NCBI GenBank assembly: GCA_023935145.1
Contig: CM043699.1
Location: forward strand, 73,489,138-73,553,137
Length of the DNA: 64,000 nucleotides
Direction: 5' to 3'
Source: Bretschneidera sinensis
Lineage: Eukaryota; Streptophyta; Magnoliopsida; Brassicales; Akaniaceae
The notes under the pieces are model-generated. The model did not search any database and was not told the origin of the DNA. It worked only from the letters and a program-made list of their open reading frames with translations. A program made the position numbers and the translations under genes. Within the stretch, counting starts at the first letter, position 1, and every line of letters begins with the position of its first letter. Shown piece by piece: positions 1 to 10,135 of the stretch.

Positions 1-46
1 GCATCTGGTTACGGAAACGTGCTTAACCCTATATATTCTGTGGCAG

Positions 47-3000
47 GTCAAAACTAAACTCAAGGGCCACCAGAATCGAATAACAGGGCTTGCATTTTCC
101 CAAACTTTAAATGTCCTGGTCTCGTCTGGAGCTGATGCACAGGTTAGTGTCTGATTGATTCAATAGTTTTGATAATATGGTGTTTATGGATAGACTGGTT
201 CGTTGTTGTGATCCTTGAGTTTTTATTTATTTATTTTTGTGGGTGAACTGATCCTCGAGAGTCACTATGAATGTTTTTTTCTGGATATCTTGATACAGTG
301 TCAAGCTTGAGTAGTTTTTTTTGTGGCTAATTTGGGTGGTATTTAATTTCAATAGTAGTCCAATTCTCCTTTTTTGGATAGGAACAGAGCTACAGATAGA
401 GACTTTAGCATCTTACGACATGAGTTTATAAATGTACAATACACTAAGTGCTCTCCTCAACTGAAAATACTTACTAGTATGATCCATGGAGTGATGCATC
501 AAGAATGAAGATTCTGTTGAGTGGAAGTTAGGTTGCAAACTATCAGCACTTGCCTCATTTGTGACTCTATTAGCTGCAGTCGTGGTATTTAGGGTATGCT
601 TCTGTTGAAAAATATTCTAAAAATCAAAAGGACTTATGATGTCGTAAAAGCCATAAGTATAATCATTAGAAAGGTCCTATTTTTCTGGGCTTTACCGGTT
701 AAGTTTTACTGAATTTGTACTTTTGTAATTGAAACCCATTATAATGGAACTATTTGAAGATCTTCATTTATGATTCCTTGATGGAAGGCTAATGTACTTG
801 GTACATAGCTATAGAGGAACTACTTGAGCCTGTAATCTTATCCCTGTGCCACCAAAGATTGTGCTGGTTATCTTCTTTCCTAAATTCATATTTTGTTTCC
901 TTAAATCTCTGAAATAAAAGTTTCAATAAATCCTTTCCATTGTAAGAATGCCAACCTTCACATAGAGAGATGTTGGACATCCTTGAAAATCTCGATGTAT
1001 AATTCAATGTTTTCAATGGCGTTCTTGAGACGTGCTTCACTTAGGGTGAGGCGTTCATAAAGCCCCTTGAAGGCATTAGGCGGTCCTCTTAGAAGGCATA
1101 CGCCTTAATGGGTTGGTGTATGCGTTCTACCGAAAACGTAGGCCAGCTTATGATCCGTCCTCAAGGAAGACAGAGATGAAGAGAGAAACAGTTGCTGCAT
1201 CTTAATTCTCTGCATTGAATTTGGTCCAATTAGCTATTAAAAACGGTTATGGTAGTATTCCTGGTGTTATTGTTAATGGTGGTGATTGTTATGATGGAGG
1301 TGGTATGTGGGGTGTCATTGAGTCTATGTAGCAAGAGAGCTGATTTGGAGGATTTGCAGGCTTTTTTTTAGGTGATAGCATGTTAATTCTATGTAGCAAG
1401 ACGCAGATGAAGAGAGAAACAGTTGCTGCATCTTAATTCTCTGCATTGAATTTGGTCCAATTAGCATATTAAAAACCGTTATGGTAGTATTTCTGGTGTT
1501 ATTGTTAATGGCGGTGATTGTTGTGATGGAGGTGGTATGTGGGGTGTCATTGAGTCTATGTAGCAAGAGAGTTGATTTGGAGGATTTGCTTTGGTAACTT
1601 TAGAGGGTGATAGGCCATCTGCTTGTTTTCCTAAATTGACTTGGTGCGTATTGGGCCTAGCTTCTGCAAGCTACCATCATATAAACCTTTACTTTCTCTA
1701 TCCCATTCTTTTTTATCTCTTTTCTCACTTTCTCTACAACCTTTGTGCTGCGCTTTAATCGTCCTAAAATGCTGCAATCCTCTGTTCTGCTGCCGCATTG
1801 TCCGCACCACTCATGGGGTGCATTTTCCGTCCTCAATTTCTCTTCCAATCTCACCACCGCTGCTTCCATTTGGAGATGTTACTTGGTGTCCATTTTGCTT
1901 AACTATTATTCCTCTGTGCATGCAGTTAGGGGTCCTGCAGTTTTCATATAGTTTTAGAAACTTCTTTAGACTATCTGGTTGCTGTGCAGAACTAGATAGG
2001 CTTTCATTGTCACTCATTGTTCAATTTGAATTTGAATTTTTTAGGTTTTAGAAGTGGTTGGTGATTTTTTTTCAGTGTTAACAGCAAACAAGTGGTTTGG
2101 GTATGTGCAAAAATGATGAGTTTCATGAAAATGTAATAGTATTTTCTTTAATCATATGCCAAACTCAAAGCATAGCCAGTTAAGAAGGGAATAATTCCAA
2201 CAAGAGAGGTTGGAAACCCAATTAATTAGTTTGGTTTCGTTAGAGCTTTGTTACGGTCTTTTAGACTGTATTTTCAGATTAATTCCTTGAGAAGGTAAGA
2301 TAGTACTTACACATTCATTTCACTTTAACTTTTTTAATGTGTTTTATCAAAAACTGTCAACCATTGAACTAAATTCTGTAAAAAGACTACAAAACTAGAG
2401 TTGACGTGTCTTCAATGTGAAGATATATAACAAGGCAACAGAAAATTCAAGTTGACTGTCATTTGGGTTTGTTTATTGATTAAAAAGATGGGATTCTTTT
2501 TTGGACGAACAAAATTGAAATTGGGCTTTGGGATTTGTCTTTCCTGATCATTGATCAAATCAAAATCCAACTAAAATGGTATCTTCTTAATTCTTATGAT
2601 CTTATCACAGTGAACTAAAATAACCTATACACCAATGAAAAAAAACCTATACATGTAAAAAAATTCTCCATATATTACTTTTTCTTAATTTTGTTTTTAT
2701 GTTGTCTAATTAATGTTTGCTCTCACTTTCACTAAACTTTAATTTGTAAAATTAAATTCATACTAACGGTTAAATTCTCGTTCTTTTAATAAATAGTGAG
2801 TACATCAATAGTCATTGGTGCTGTTTTGTTTGAACAAAATTTTCAATTGATGAAAGGTACTTTAAAAACTAAAGTGAGGAATTTAAAACATTTTTATTCG
2901 AAAAAGAAAGATTGACAAAAGTCATTAGTGGTGCATTCTTGTACTAAACAGTGAATAAGAGAAACACTGTTAATATTGTCCTCTTATTAGTAACTTTAGC

Positions 3001-4637
3001 ATGAAAAAGCATGTTTACGAGTTCGGCAGTCAAACTGTATCACAGCTTCTTTAGTTAAATATAGAAGCACTTTTACCAAATCTCAGCCATGTAAGCACCA
3101 ACCAATAACATTTTTTCGGCTAGCCATTCTAATTGTGCTTCCCCAAAAGCCGGCAATAGCCACAGCAAGGCCAAATGTGCCCTTAGATTTTTTACCATTC
3201 TTTTAGTAAGTAAAATAGTTGTCTGTGATATGAGTCTAGCCAAGTTATTTGCCTAGCATTTGAGATGCACATTTCAAACATGAAACAAGCATCTTCATCA
3301 TGAGTTCTTTGTGTTGTGTATGAGTCCTAGTCCACCTGACTTTGTGGCTATAAAATGAGGTCTTCTTGCCTTAAGGAGACTTCCGTAGTGTTGAAAGCTT
3401 ATCGCAAATGCAGTAAGGCCATTAAATGCTTTATGATTGAGTGATACACCACTGCTCACGAATTTGAATGTAATGACAGTGCATTAGCATTTAAATTTAG
3501 GTCATGGGTCCAAAAACTAAACACTAAGGCGCGATCATTACAGTCCTTGGATTCTGGATTAATAACTTTTTAATCCCGTGATACTCTATTTGGTATTAAT
3601 GAATATCACTTGCAGTTATGTCTCTGGAGCATTGATGGATGGGAGAAAAAGAAATATAGGTTCATACAAGTGCCAGCTGGTCACCAATCTCCATTGGTTG
3701 GAGAAACAAAAGTCCAATTTCATAATGATCAAACGCATCTATTGGTTATCCATGAAAGTCAAATAGCTGTGTATGACAGCAAACTTGAATGTGTTCGCTC
3801 AGTAAGTTTCAGCTTCATCTTGAATTGATTATTAAATTTATTTTGAATTGGTGACATGGAGATTATTAAAAGCTTATGATAGATGCTTTCTCTGAATTGG
3901 AAATTTTGAACTTGAGACCTACTTGAATTTCTATTCTTTTTCCACTTGAGCTGCTCAAGGTCTAAAGATTTTGATAGATTTTAAGATTGTAATGTGTTGT
4001 CTATATTTGTAAATATTTTAAAGTATTATATTTATTTAAGTTGATTTTATTTTCTTCATACCAGTTCTTATAGTGATTGTGATGGCTCGATTTTGTATTC
4101 TTGCAGTGGTCTCCGAAAGACGCACTCGCAACTCCTATTTCAAGTGCAATATATTCATGTGATGGTTTACTGATTTATGCTGGTTTCTGTGATGGTGCCG
4201 TTGGAGTTTTTGATGCGGATGGCTTACGGCTTAGATGTCGAGTAGCACCATCTTCCTACATACCTTCCTTTGCTGTCAGGTAAGCAAACAATATTTTTTT
4301 TAAGTGAGCTCGGACATTTGCTTGTTTTGTACAAGGCAGGTTTGAATATTTCAACATTTTATGTTAGTAGTATTTTGTTGATGTCTGAGGAGAAGTTGCA
4401 ATTGATTACAAAATCTTTTGCAGCAGCAACACTTCTTATCCTTTGGTTATAGCTGCACATCCGTCTGAGCCAAACCAGATTGCACTTGGTATGACTGATG
4501 GGGCAGTACACGTAGTGGAGCCGTCTGATGTAGAGCTTAAGTGGGGTGGCACAGCATCTCAAGATAATGGGTCTCTCCCTTCTAATTCATCAAATCCTTC
4601 TCTGAGTGGTCAACCATCAGAGCTCCCTTCCAGGTGA
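47..4637 (+). CDS. TPR: TOPLESS-related transcriptional co-repressor, C-terminal WD40 part (last 4 exons)
   Basis: Four exons can be joined in one frame: 47-142, 3616-3801, 4107-4279 and 4424-4637 (stop TGA 4635-4637), each bounded by AG and GT. The product is the C-terminal end of a Groucho/TLE-type co-repressor of the TOPLESS family. These nuclear proteins bind EAR motifs of Aux/IAA, NINJA and similar repressors and recruit histone deacetylases. Visible WD40 strands include KGHQNRITGLAFS, VSSGADAQLCLWSIDGW, HNDQTHLLVIHESQIAVYDS, GFCDGAVGVFDADGLRLRCR and HPSEPNQIALGMTDGAVHV. The tail is Ser/Pro/Asn-rich, as in TPR2/TPR4-type members. The N-terminal LisH/CTLH and first WD40 propeller lie outside the window. 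No stop or frameshift interrupts the four exons, so the gene looks intact. Family assignment is secure; the exact paralog is inferred. Confidence 0.93.
1171..1357 (+). repeat. Intronic direct repeat, copy 1
   Basis: About 187 bp starting CAGAGATGAAGAGAGAAACA and ending GGAGGATTTGC recur at 1402-1589 with only scattered substitutions and small indels. The period is about 231 bp. It looks like a local tandem duplication within the intron, with no coding content. Confidence 0.9.
1402..1589 (+). repeat. Intronic direct repeat, copy 2
   Basis: Second copy of the repeat at 1171-1357. The copies differ by isolated changes, for example GGTTATGG versus CGTTATGG and TATTCCTG versus TATTTCTG, and by a 1-2 bp difference near the middle. 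Confidence 0.9.
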
Positions 4638-5420
4638 TGTTGGCAATAGATACACAGGTTTAACCATGAAGTATGGAGAGACTTTGGTTTAGCGACTCCC
4701 TTTTTACATTTTGTAGTCCATAGCTTTATATCACGCACAGTTATTTATATTCATTGTAAATCCTTTTCCCATCGGCCATTTTCCTGTTTTGCTGTACTAG
4801 GTTACGTAATCACCGTGGGCAGCAAATACTGGATGATGGAAGACACCCAGAGGCAGAATTCGTCTTCCAGCGGTAACTGGGAGGGATTTCCCCAAATGTT
4901 TGGATTACGGTTTTTGAATGAAAATATTGTCATTTTCTTATTAACACACATGTTTATATGTTTTCTAACAGCTAAAAGCGATACTTATGGTTATATATAT
5001 ATTCTGTATTTGTGTCGGGATCAGTTTAAGATCAGTTTAGCAGTTGTATTGTTACTTGTAGAGTTTGTTTCAGACAACGCATATACTCGTTTATTCAATG
5101 TTCCAACGTGCAGCTCATCAATTTTCTATGTACTGCATGTGAAAATCCCTTCTTACTTGAGAGATTTGGGATCTGGATTTTGAAGGGCTTCGTCATTAGA
5201 AATTGGTTGCTGGTGATTTAGTTAAAATGTTTTGATTGAGGGGAAGAAGGAAGGAAAGGTTACTGTGAAATTCCTTATTTTTTTCTTCGCTCATTTCTTA
5301 TCCTTGGGGGTAAATTCTTTTAGTATGAGAGCCGACATGATTCTTGGTTCTTGCGAGTTGAAAAAGATATACAAATCATGTAGCTCATCAAGAAATTTTA
5401 GGTTTATGACGCTTAATAAA
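4638..5420 (+). other. Probable 3' UTR of the TOPLESS-related gene
   Basis: No convincing coding sequence follows the TGA. The stretch is T-rich, and an AATAAA hexamer lies at 5415-5420. A UTR of this length is plausible, but the true poly(A) site cannot be fixed from sequence alone. The short open frames inside are not gene-like. Confidence 0.45.
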
Positions 5421-6190
5421 ACAGTTGAAAAAAACAATGAAGACGACTAAGCGGAATTGCTGGACACTACTTACCGTGGTGAAAACAAACCAGCATTGGA
5501 TTAAATGTCATAATTCATAATATTTTTTTATAAAATTATGGATAAATTATAATTATATCTCTCGGTTTTTTTGTTATAAAACAATTATATTTTTAAGTTT
5601 TTGAAACATGTTAATCTGAGTGCAAATATTAAGAAATTCAACAAAATTAAGTTGAATAATGATTTTGTATCACATTTTTTTTTATTTAATTTAAAAAATA
5701 ATTTATATGTGAGGTTTCAACGACAGTTCACATGAGATGCAATTATCAATTTTTGAGTACTTGAAATGCAGTTACCTAATAGAAGCATTGGATCCCACTA
5801 CAAAAACTGAACCGAACTAGTAGCACCAAAAACTATAAACTACTCCTATGTTTTAAAGGCTGAAACATATGGATTTACCCAGCTAGCTTGATAAATTGAT
5901 CATGGAGTATTTTTTTTCCTTCCATGCTATAGATTATTATTATTATTTTTCTTGATAGTATATAGATTCTTATCATATAAATAATCTTCAAAGCCTGATG
6001 AAATTCGCCTTGGCTAGCTAGGAAAACTATGAAACCGCTTTTGTTTGCTTGCACTATGAAACCTAATTAGCCCACATGGTCCTGGTGGTAGAATCCTCAT
6101 CAAGTGAATTGGCTGCCCATAAATTGGAATAATTGACGTTTTACGCACTTGGCCAAGGGTCATCATTTGCTGTCTTTGGCAAGTACTTAG
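5421..6190. other. AT-rich intergenic spacer
   Basis: I see no gene, RNA or complete mobile element here. The sequence is AT-rich with short A/T runs and ends at the 5-bp target site of the chromovirus that follows. Confidence 0.6.
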
Positions 6191-6195
6191 GTTTG

Positions 6196-6559
6196 TGATA
6201 AACAGCCATGTCATTCCTACCGTCTTCCTAAGCCAAACCCAAAGTACGTGGAGCTGATCCAAATTCTGTTACTAGTCTGTTGCGGTTATGTGGGAGAACT
6301 GGTTTAGTTCCAACGTTCATATGCTTAGGAATAGGACAAAGTTTGTTGCATTTGCTAGCTATTATTTTGCATTTGTTGTTTAAGTCTTTTATTCGCAGTT
6401 ATGGTTGTAAGTTTAGGAGAAGTTTTTGAACTTTGTTTATTTAAATTCCATCGAAGTGCATTAATAAAGCAGGCAATTTTCATCCAACAATTGTGGTTTA
6501 TTTCTCACCCGAAGAGAATATTTATCTTGCTATTATCAGCCTTGATTGGGACCTTATCA
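6196..6559 (+). repeat. 5' LTR of chromovirus G1
   Basis: 364 bp, from TGATAAACAG to CCTTATCA. It matches 16758-17132 except for about 15 substitutions and an 11-bp gap near position 57. The preceding GTTTG is the target duplication. Confidence 0.93.
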
Positions 6560-6560
6560 T

Positions 6561-6573
6561 TGGTATCAGAGCT
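6561..6573 (+). other. Primer binding site (initiator tRNA-Met) of G1
   Basis: TGGTATCAGAGCT starts one base after the 5' LTR. It is the usual plant primer site complementary to the 3' end of initiator tRNA-Met. Confidence 0.9.
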
Positions 6574-6582
6574 GTATTAACA

Positions 6583-7690
6583 ATGGCATCTAACAAAGAA
6601 AGGATCGAGAATTTAGAAGCGGGGCTTAGCGGACGTCAAGATGGCATGAGCCGAATGGAACTTGGTGTTGCTGACAAGTTACACCAACTAGAAGAAACTA
6701 TCAACAGGTTGTCCGAAGCTTTATTCGCAAACAAAGAAGGATCCAGCAACAACAATAATAGTCGAGATAGTTACTCTCGTGCTAATAGGGAGGAAAATAG
6801 AGAGGACACTGAGGGGAATCGACAAATTTTTTCATCTAAAATGGCTAAGCTCGAGTTTCCAAAGTATTCCGGTGATGATCCAACCGAGTGGTTCAACCAT
6901 GTTGATCAATTATTTGAGTTTCAAGGCACTACTGAAACAAAAAAAGTATCTTTAGCATCATTCCATCTTGAGGGTGAAGCCAATCAGTGGTGGCAGTGGC
7001 TACGACGAGCTTACAAGGAGGAAGGTAGAACGGTGACACAGTCGATTTTTGAGGAAGAACTGTGGGCTCGATTAGGACCTACGGAATGTGAAGCTTTTGA
7101 CGAGGCACTATCACGGGTTAGACAGATGGGCTTTTATCGAGATTACCAAAAAGAGTTTGAAAGATTGGGAAATCGAGTACATGGATGGACGTAGAAGGCA
7201 TTGGTGGGGACCTTCGTGGGAGGTCTCAAGCCTGAGATTGCAGAAGGCGTCAGGATGTTCAAACCAAAATCATTGAAAGAAGCCATTAGTCTTGCACGCA
7301 TAAAAGAAGACCAACTTCTTCGCCAACGGAAGTTCACCAGACCACCTCAATTCAACCTACCGCAGCTGGACTCTCCTATCCCAGCTAGATCCAACAGAGC
7401 ACCAACAGTGAGACGTTTATCTTGGGAAGAAATGCAGAAAAGACGTGCTCAAGGTTTGTGTTTCAATTGCAATGATAAATTCACTGCGGGCCATAAATGT
7501 CGAGGACCACAACTCTTGCTGCTCGAAGGATGTTCAAGGCGAAAGCAGTATTGCACTCGAGGAGATCACAGGCGACACAATAGAGGATACCGTACCAGAC
7601 TTCCAATTCGAACCAGAAATATCACTACATGCTCTGACTGGGTGGTCGACCTCCAAAACCATGTGAGTCACGGCCAAGAAAGGACACCAT
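6583..7690 (+). pseudogene. gag of chromovirus G1 (broken)
   Basis: Reading begins at ATG 6583 (MASNKERIENLE...) just after the PBS. It contains the capsid motif region with WFNHVDQLFEFQG and GEANQWWQWLRR, and a C-terminal zinc-knuckle-like LCFNCNDKFTAGHKC near 7457-7501. An in-frame TAG at 7192-7194 interrupts it and the frame continues in phase to about 7540, where a frameshift occurs. Gag forms the virus-like particle and packages element RNA. This copy cannot make full-length protein. Confidence 0.85.
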
Positions 7691-8674
7691 GAAGTTGTTG
7701 TACTCATTGACAGTGGGTCTACCCATAACTTCATAAGTGAGAAGGTGGCTAATTTGCTGCATTTACCAGTAATTCCCACCGAATCATTTACTGTCCGAGT
7801 GGCTAATGGAAATCGACTACCGTGCCAAGGAAGATATGAACAAGTACATGTCCTTTTTCCTTTACTCTATATTCCTTACCACTAATCGATTTGGACTTGG
7901 TATTGGGTATACAATGGCTAGAGCAATTGGGGTCAGTTGTTTGCAATTAGAAACAGATGACAATGGAGTTGCAATGGGAGAATCAAGCTCGAAAATTACA
8001 AGGCACCGATACGCAAACCATTCAATCTACATCTTTGAAGGCAGTCACTAAAGAAGTGAGACAAGGAAGTTCAGCTTTTGCAATTTGCTTACAGTCATTG
8101 GTGGAAGTGTCACAGCTACATGTTCACACAGACATGCAACACATATTGGAGGCCTATGCTGATATTTTCCAAGAACCGACATAGCTACCTCTGACAAGAG
8201 AAGTTGACCACTGCATTCCCCTTAAGGAAGGCACCGAACCAGTCAATGTACGACCCTACAGGTATGACTATTTCCAAAAAGCTGAAATTGAAAAACAAGT
8301 TGTTGACATGTTAAAATTGGGGCTTATTAGACCTAGTACCAGTCCATTTTCATCTCCTGTTTTACTGGTTAAAAAAAAAAGATGGTACCTGGTGTTTTTG
8401 CACTGATTATAAAGCTCTTAATGCCGTTACTATTAAAGACCGATTTCCCATTCCCACGGTCGATGACATGCTAGATGAACTTCATAGGGCAACTTACTTC
8501 ACAAAATTGGATCTAAGGGCTGGCTACCATCAGGTTCGAGTACATTCCACAGATATTCCTAAAACTGCTTTTCATACTCATAATGGTCATTATGAATACT
8601 TAGTTATGCCCTTTGGCCTTTGCAATGCACCATCTACCTTTCAGGCTATTATGAATTCCATATTTTGCCCTTAC
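7691..8674 (+). pseudogene. Protease and N-terminal half of RT of G1 (broken)
   Basis: The aspartic protease active-site motif LIDSGSTHNF is encoded around 7703-7732 (DSG from 7709), followed by the flap-like VRVANGNRLPCQGRYEQVHV. The linker IFQEPT to [14 protein letters not shown] has a TAG at 8182-8184. RT fingers and palm follow ([57 protein letters not shown]). An A10 run near 8375 causes a frameshift. The domain is cut at 8674 by the nested element, just before the catalytic Asp-Asp motif, which resumes after 14467. Confidence 0.85.
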
Positions 8675-8998
8675 TGATGAGTGTCAAATATTGCATATTT
8701 TGGCCCTTTAATTTACATTTGTTAGCTTAGTAATTTGTTACTTTGAGTTGTTTTCATTGTTTTTCAGGTTTACAAGCACTGGGAAAAGAGTTTCACTAAA
8801 ATTGCCAAAATCGCCTTACAGATCAGTCATTTTTGTGGATTTTACTGTATTGATTCCGGAAGAACCAAGAGATGAGCCATATATGGTTGGAAAGATCCGG
8901 AAGTCTATTTTCTGAGGGATTTTACGGCTTGCAAAAACGATTTTTCTAGAGAAAGTTATGGCCATTTTAGTAAACAAGGTTCAAGCTGAAGAAGTCTA

Positions 8999-9130
8999 GT
9001 GCGCTCGATCGCACCAGACTTGCGATCGATCGCAAATGCGCTCTTGCACATCCCACATCGGTTAAAAATGCTCTGTAGTGAGCCAATGTGCGCTCGAGCG
9101 CACCAGAGTGCGATCGATCACACTCGGGCA
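8999..9130. promoter_or_regulatory. Palindrome cluster upstream of the N1 LTR TATA box
   Basis: Repeated palindromes of the type GTGCGCTCGATCGCAC, TTGCGATCGATCGCAA and GTGCGCTCGAGCGCAC occur in about 130 bp directly upstream of the TATA box. The position suggests promoter or chromatin-binding sites; that role is inference. The same cluster is at 13461-13592 in the 3' LTR. Confidence 0.5.
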
Positions 9131-9176
9131 GTATCCCACACCGATTTTGAAACCCATTGTGCTCCGGGACTCCCCC

Positions 9177-9184
9177 TATATAAA
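9177..9184 (+). promoter_or_regulatory. TATA box of N1 5' LTR
   Basis: TATATAAA in a C-rich context (CCCCCTATATAAACACC). The identical box in the 3' LTR is at 13639-13646. It would position LTR transcription at about 9210. Confidence 0.7.
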
Positions 9185-10006
9185 CACCATCTGACCTCAT
9201 CATTCAGTGTACAATTCCTGAGCCACTTTGGTGTTTACCGGTGGACGTCCGCCAGCATTCTGGTGGATCCCAAAGGCATTGCTACCACGAGGGGAAGCGC
9301 CGCCCGTCAGCGAGTGGAATTTCTCCCATGTAAAGTTGTTTATTTATTTCTTTATATTCAGTTGTTTTAGTTTAAATGTTTAGCACTTTTTATTATAGTT
9401 TTATAATTATGAGTGGCTAGACTCTTCAGCTAAGGTTGAAGATGAAGCCCCGCCGTTGTTTGGCGTAGTAGTTCAGATTTGCTTGTACAAATCTGACAAT
9501 TTTTTAGTATAAATGTTCTGTCAATTATTTGAGTTAATCTTATAATTGATTGAGTTTAAATTGTCTGTTGGATTTTCTTTGTGTTTCATCTGATGGATAC
9601 ATTGAATGCTTTTCGATTAAATTGGATTCCCTTTGTGATTTGTTAAGAGCGGATACATCGGGTGCTTTTGGTTTAGTTGGGATATTCTTTGTTTTTTGTC
9701 TTATAGTTGGATTCATTGAATGTTTTGATAGGCTATATTTTTAGAACATGTATGCTTAACTTCGGTGGGGTAGATTCGGAAACCTTAGTGCTTTTAATTA
9801 TTAGTTTTTTAAATCAACTTAGTTTAGTTTTAATTTGTTTTCTAAAATATCATTCACAATTCGGAACTAGGTTAAAATAGAGTTAGTTTAGATTAAATTA
9901 TATTTTCACAACGCAATTCCCTGTGGATTCGACCTCGCACTTGCACAACGCTATACTGCAAACGACTCGTGCGCTTGCGAGTAATTTAAAACTCACAACA
10001 AGTTTT

Positions 10007-10025
10007 TGGCGCCGTTGCCGGGGAA
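10007..10025 (+). other. Primer binding site of N1
   Basis: TGGCGCCGTTGCCGGGGAA lies six bases after the 5' LTR. This is the usual Athila/Tat primer site, close to the complement of the tRNA-Asp 3' end. Confidence 0.8.
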
Positions 10026-10135
10026 TTGTTTTGTTTGTGAAAATTTTTGGTCTGAATTGATTTTATTTTTCTACTAGTTAGTTATCAATAAAAAAAAAAT
10101 AAAAAAAAAATTATTTAATTAAAAAAAAAAAAATC

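Larger units (their letters stand above)
143..3615 (+). other. Large intron of the TOPLESS-related gene
   Basis: This 3473-bp intron separates the exon ending ...SSGADAQ from the one starting LCLWSIDGW. It starts GTTAGT and ends CTTGCAG. It is AT-rich, holds a tandem duplication (1171-1589), and shows no transposon coding sequence I can recognise. A short stretch around 1038-1140 with several GAGGCG/GCATACGCC words resembles hAT-type termini but has no partner end. Confidence 0.85.
8675..10000 (+). repeat. 5' LTR of N1
   Basis: 1326 bp, TGATGAGTGT to ACTCACAACA. It carries a TATA box (TATATAAA, 9177-9184) with a GC-rich palindrome cluster (8999-9130) just upstream. Open frames within it, such as the one at 8999-9370, recur in the other LTR and are not genes. 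Confidence 0.93.

Noticed and set aside
1038..1140. GAGGCG/GCATACGCC words in the TOPLESS-related intron as a transposon end
   Set aside because: They resemble hAT sub-termini, but no partner end or target duplication was found.
8999..9370. 123-codon open frame, and its twin at 13461-13832
   Set aside because: Both lie inside the identical LTRs of N1 and have no protein motif; they are LTR sequence read as protein. The same applies to 9550-9744 and 14012-14206.
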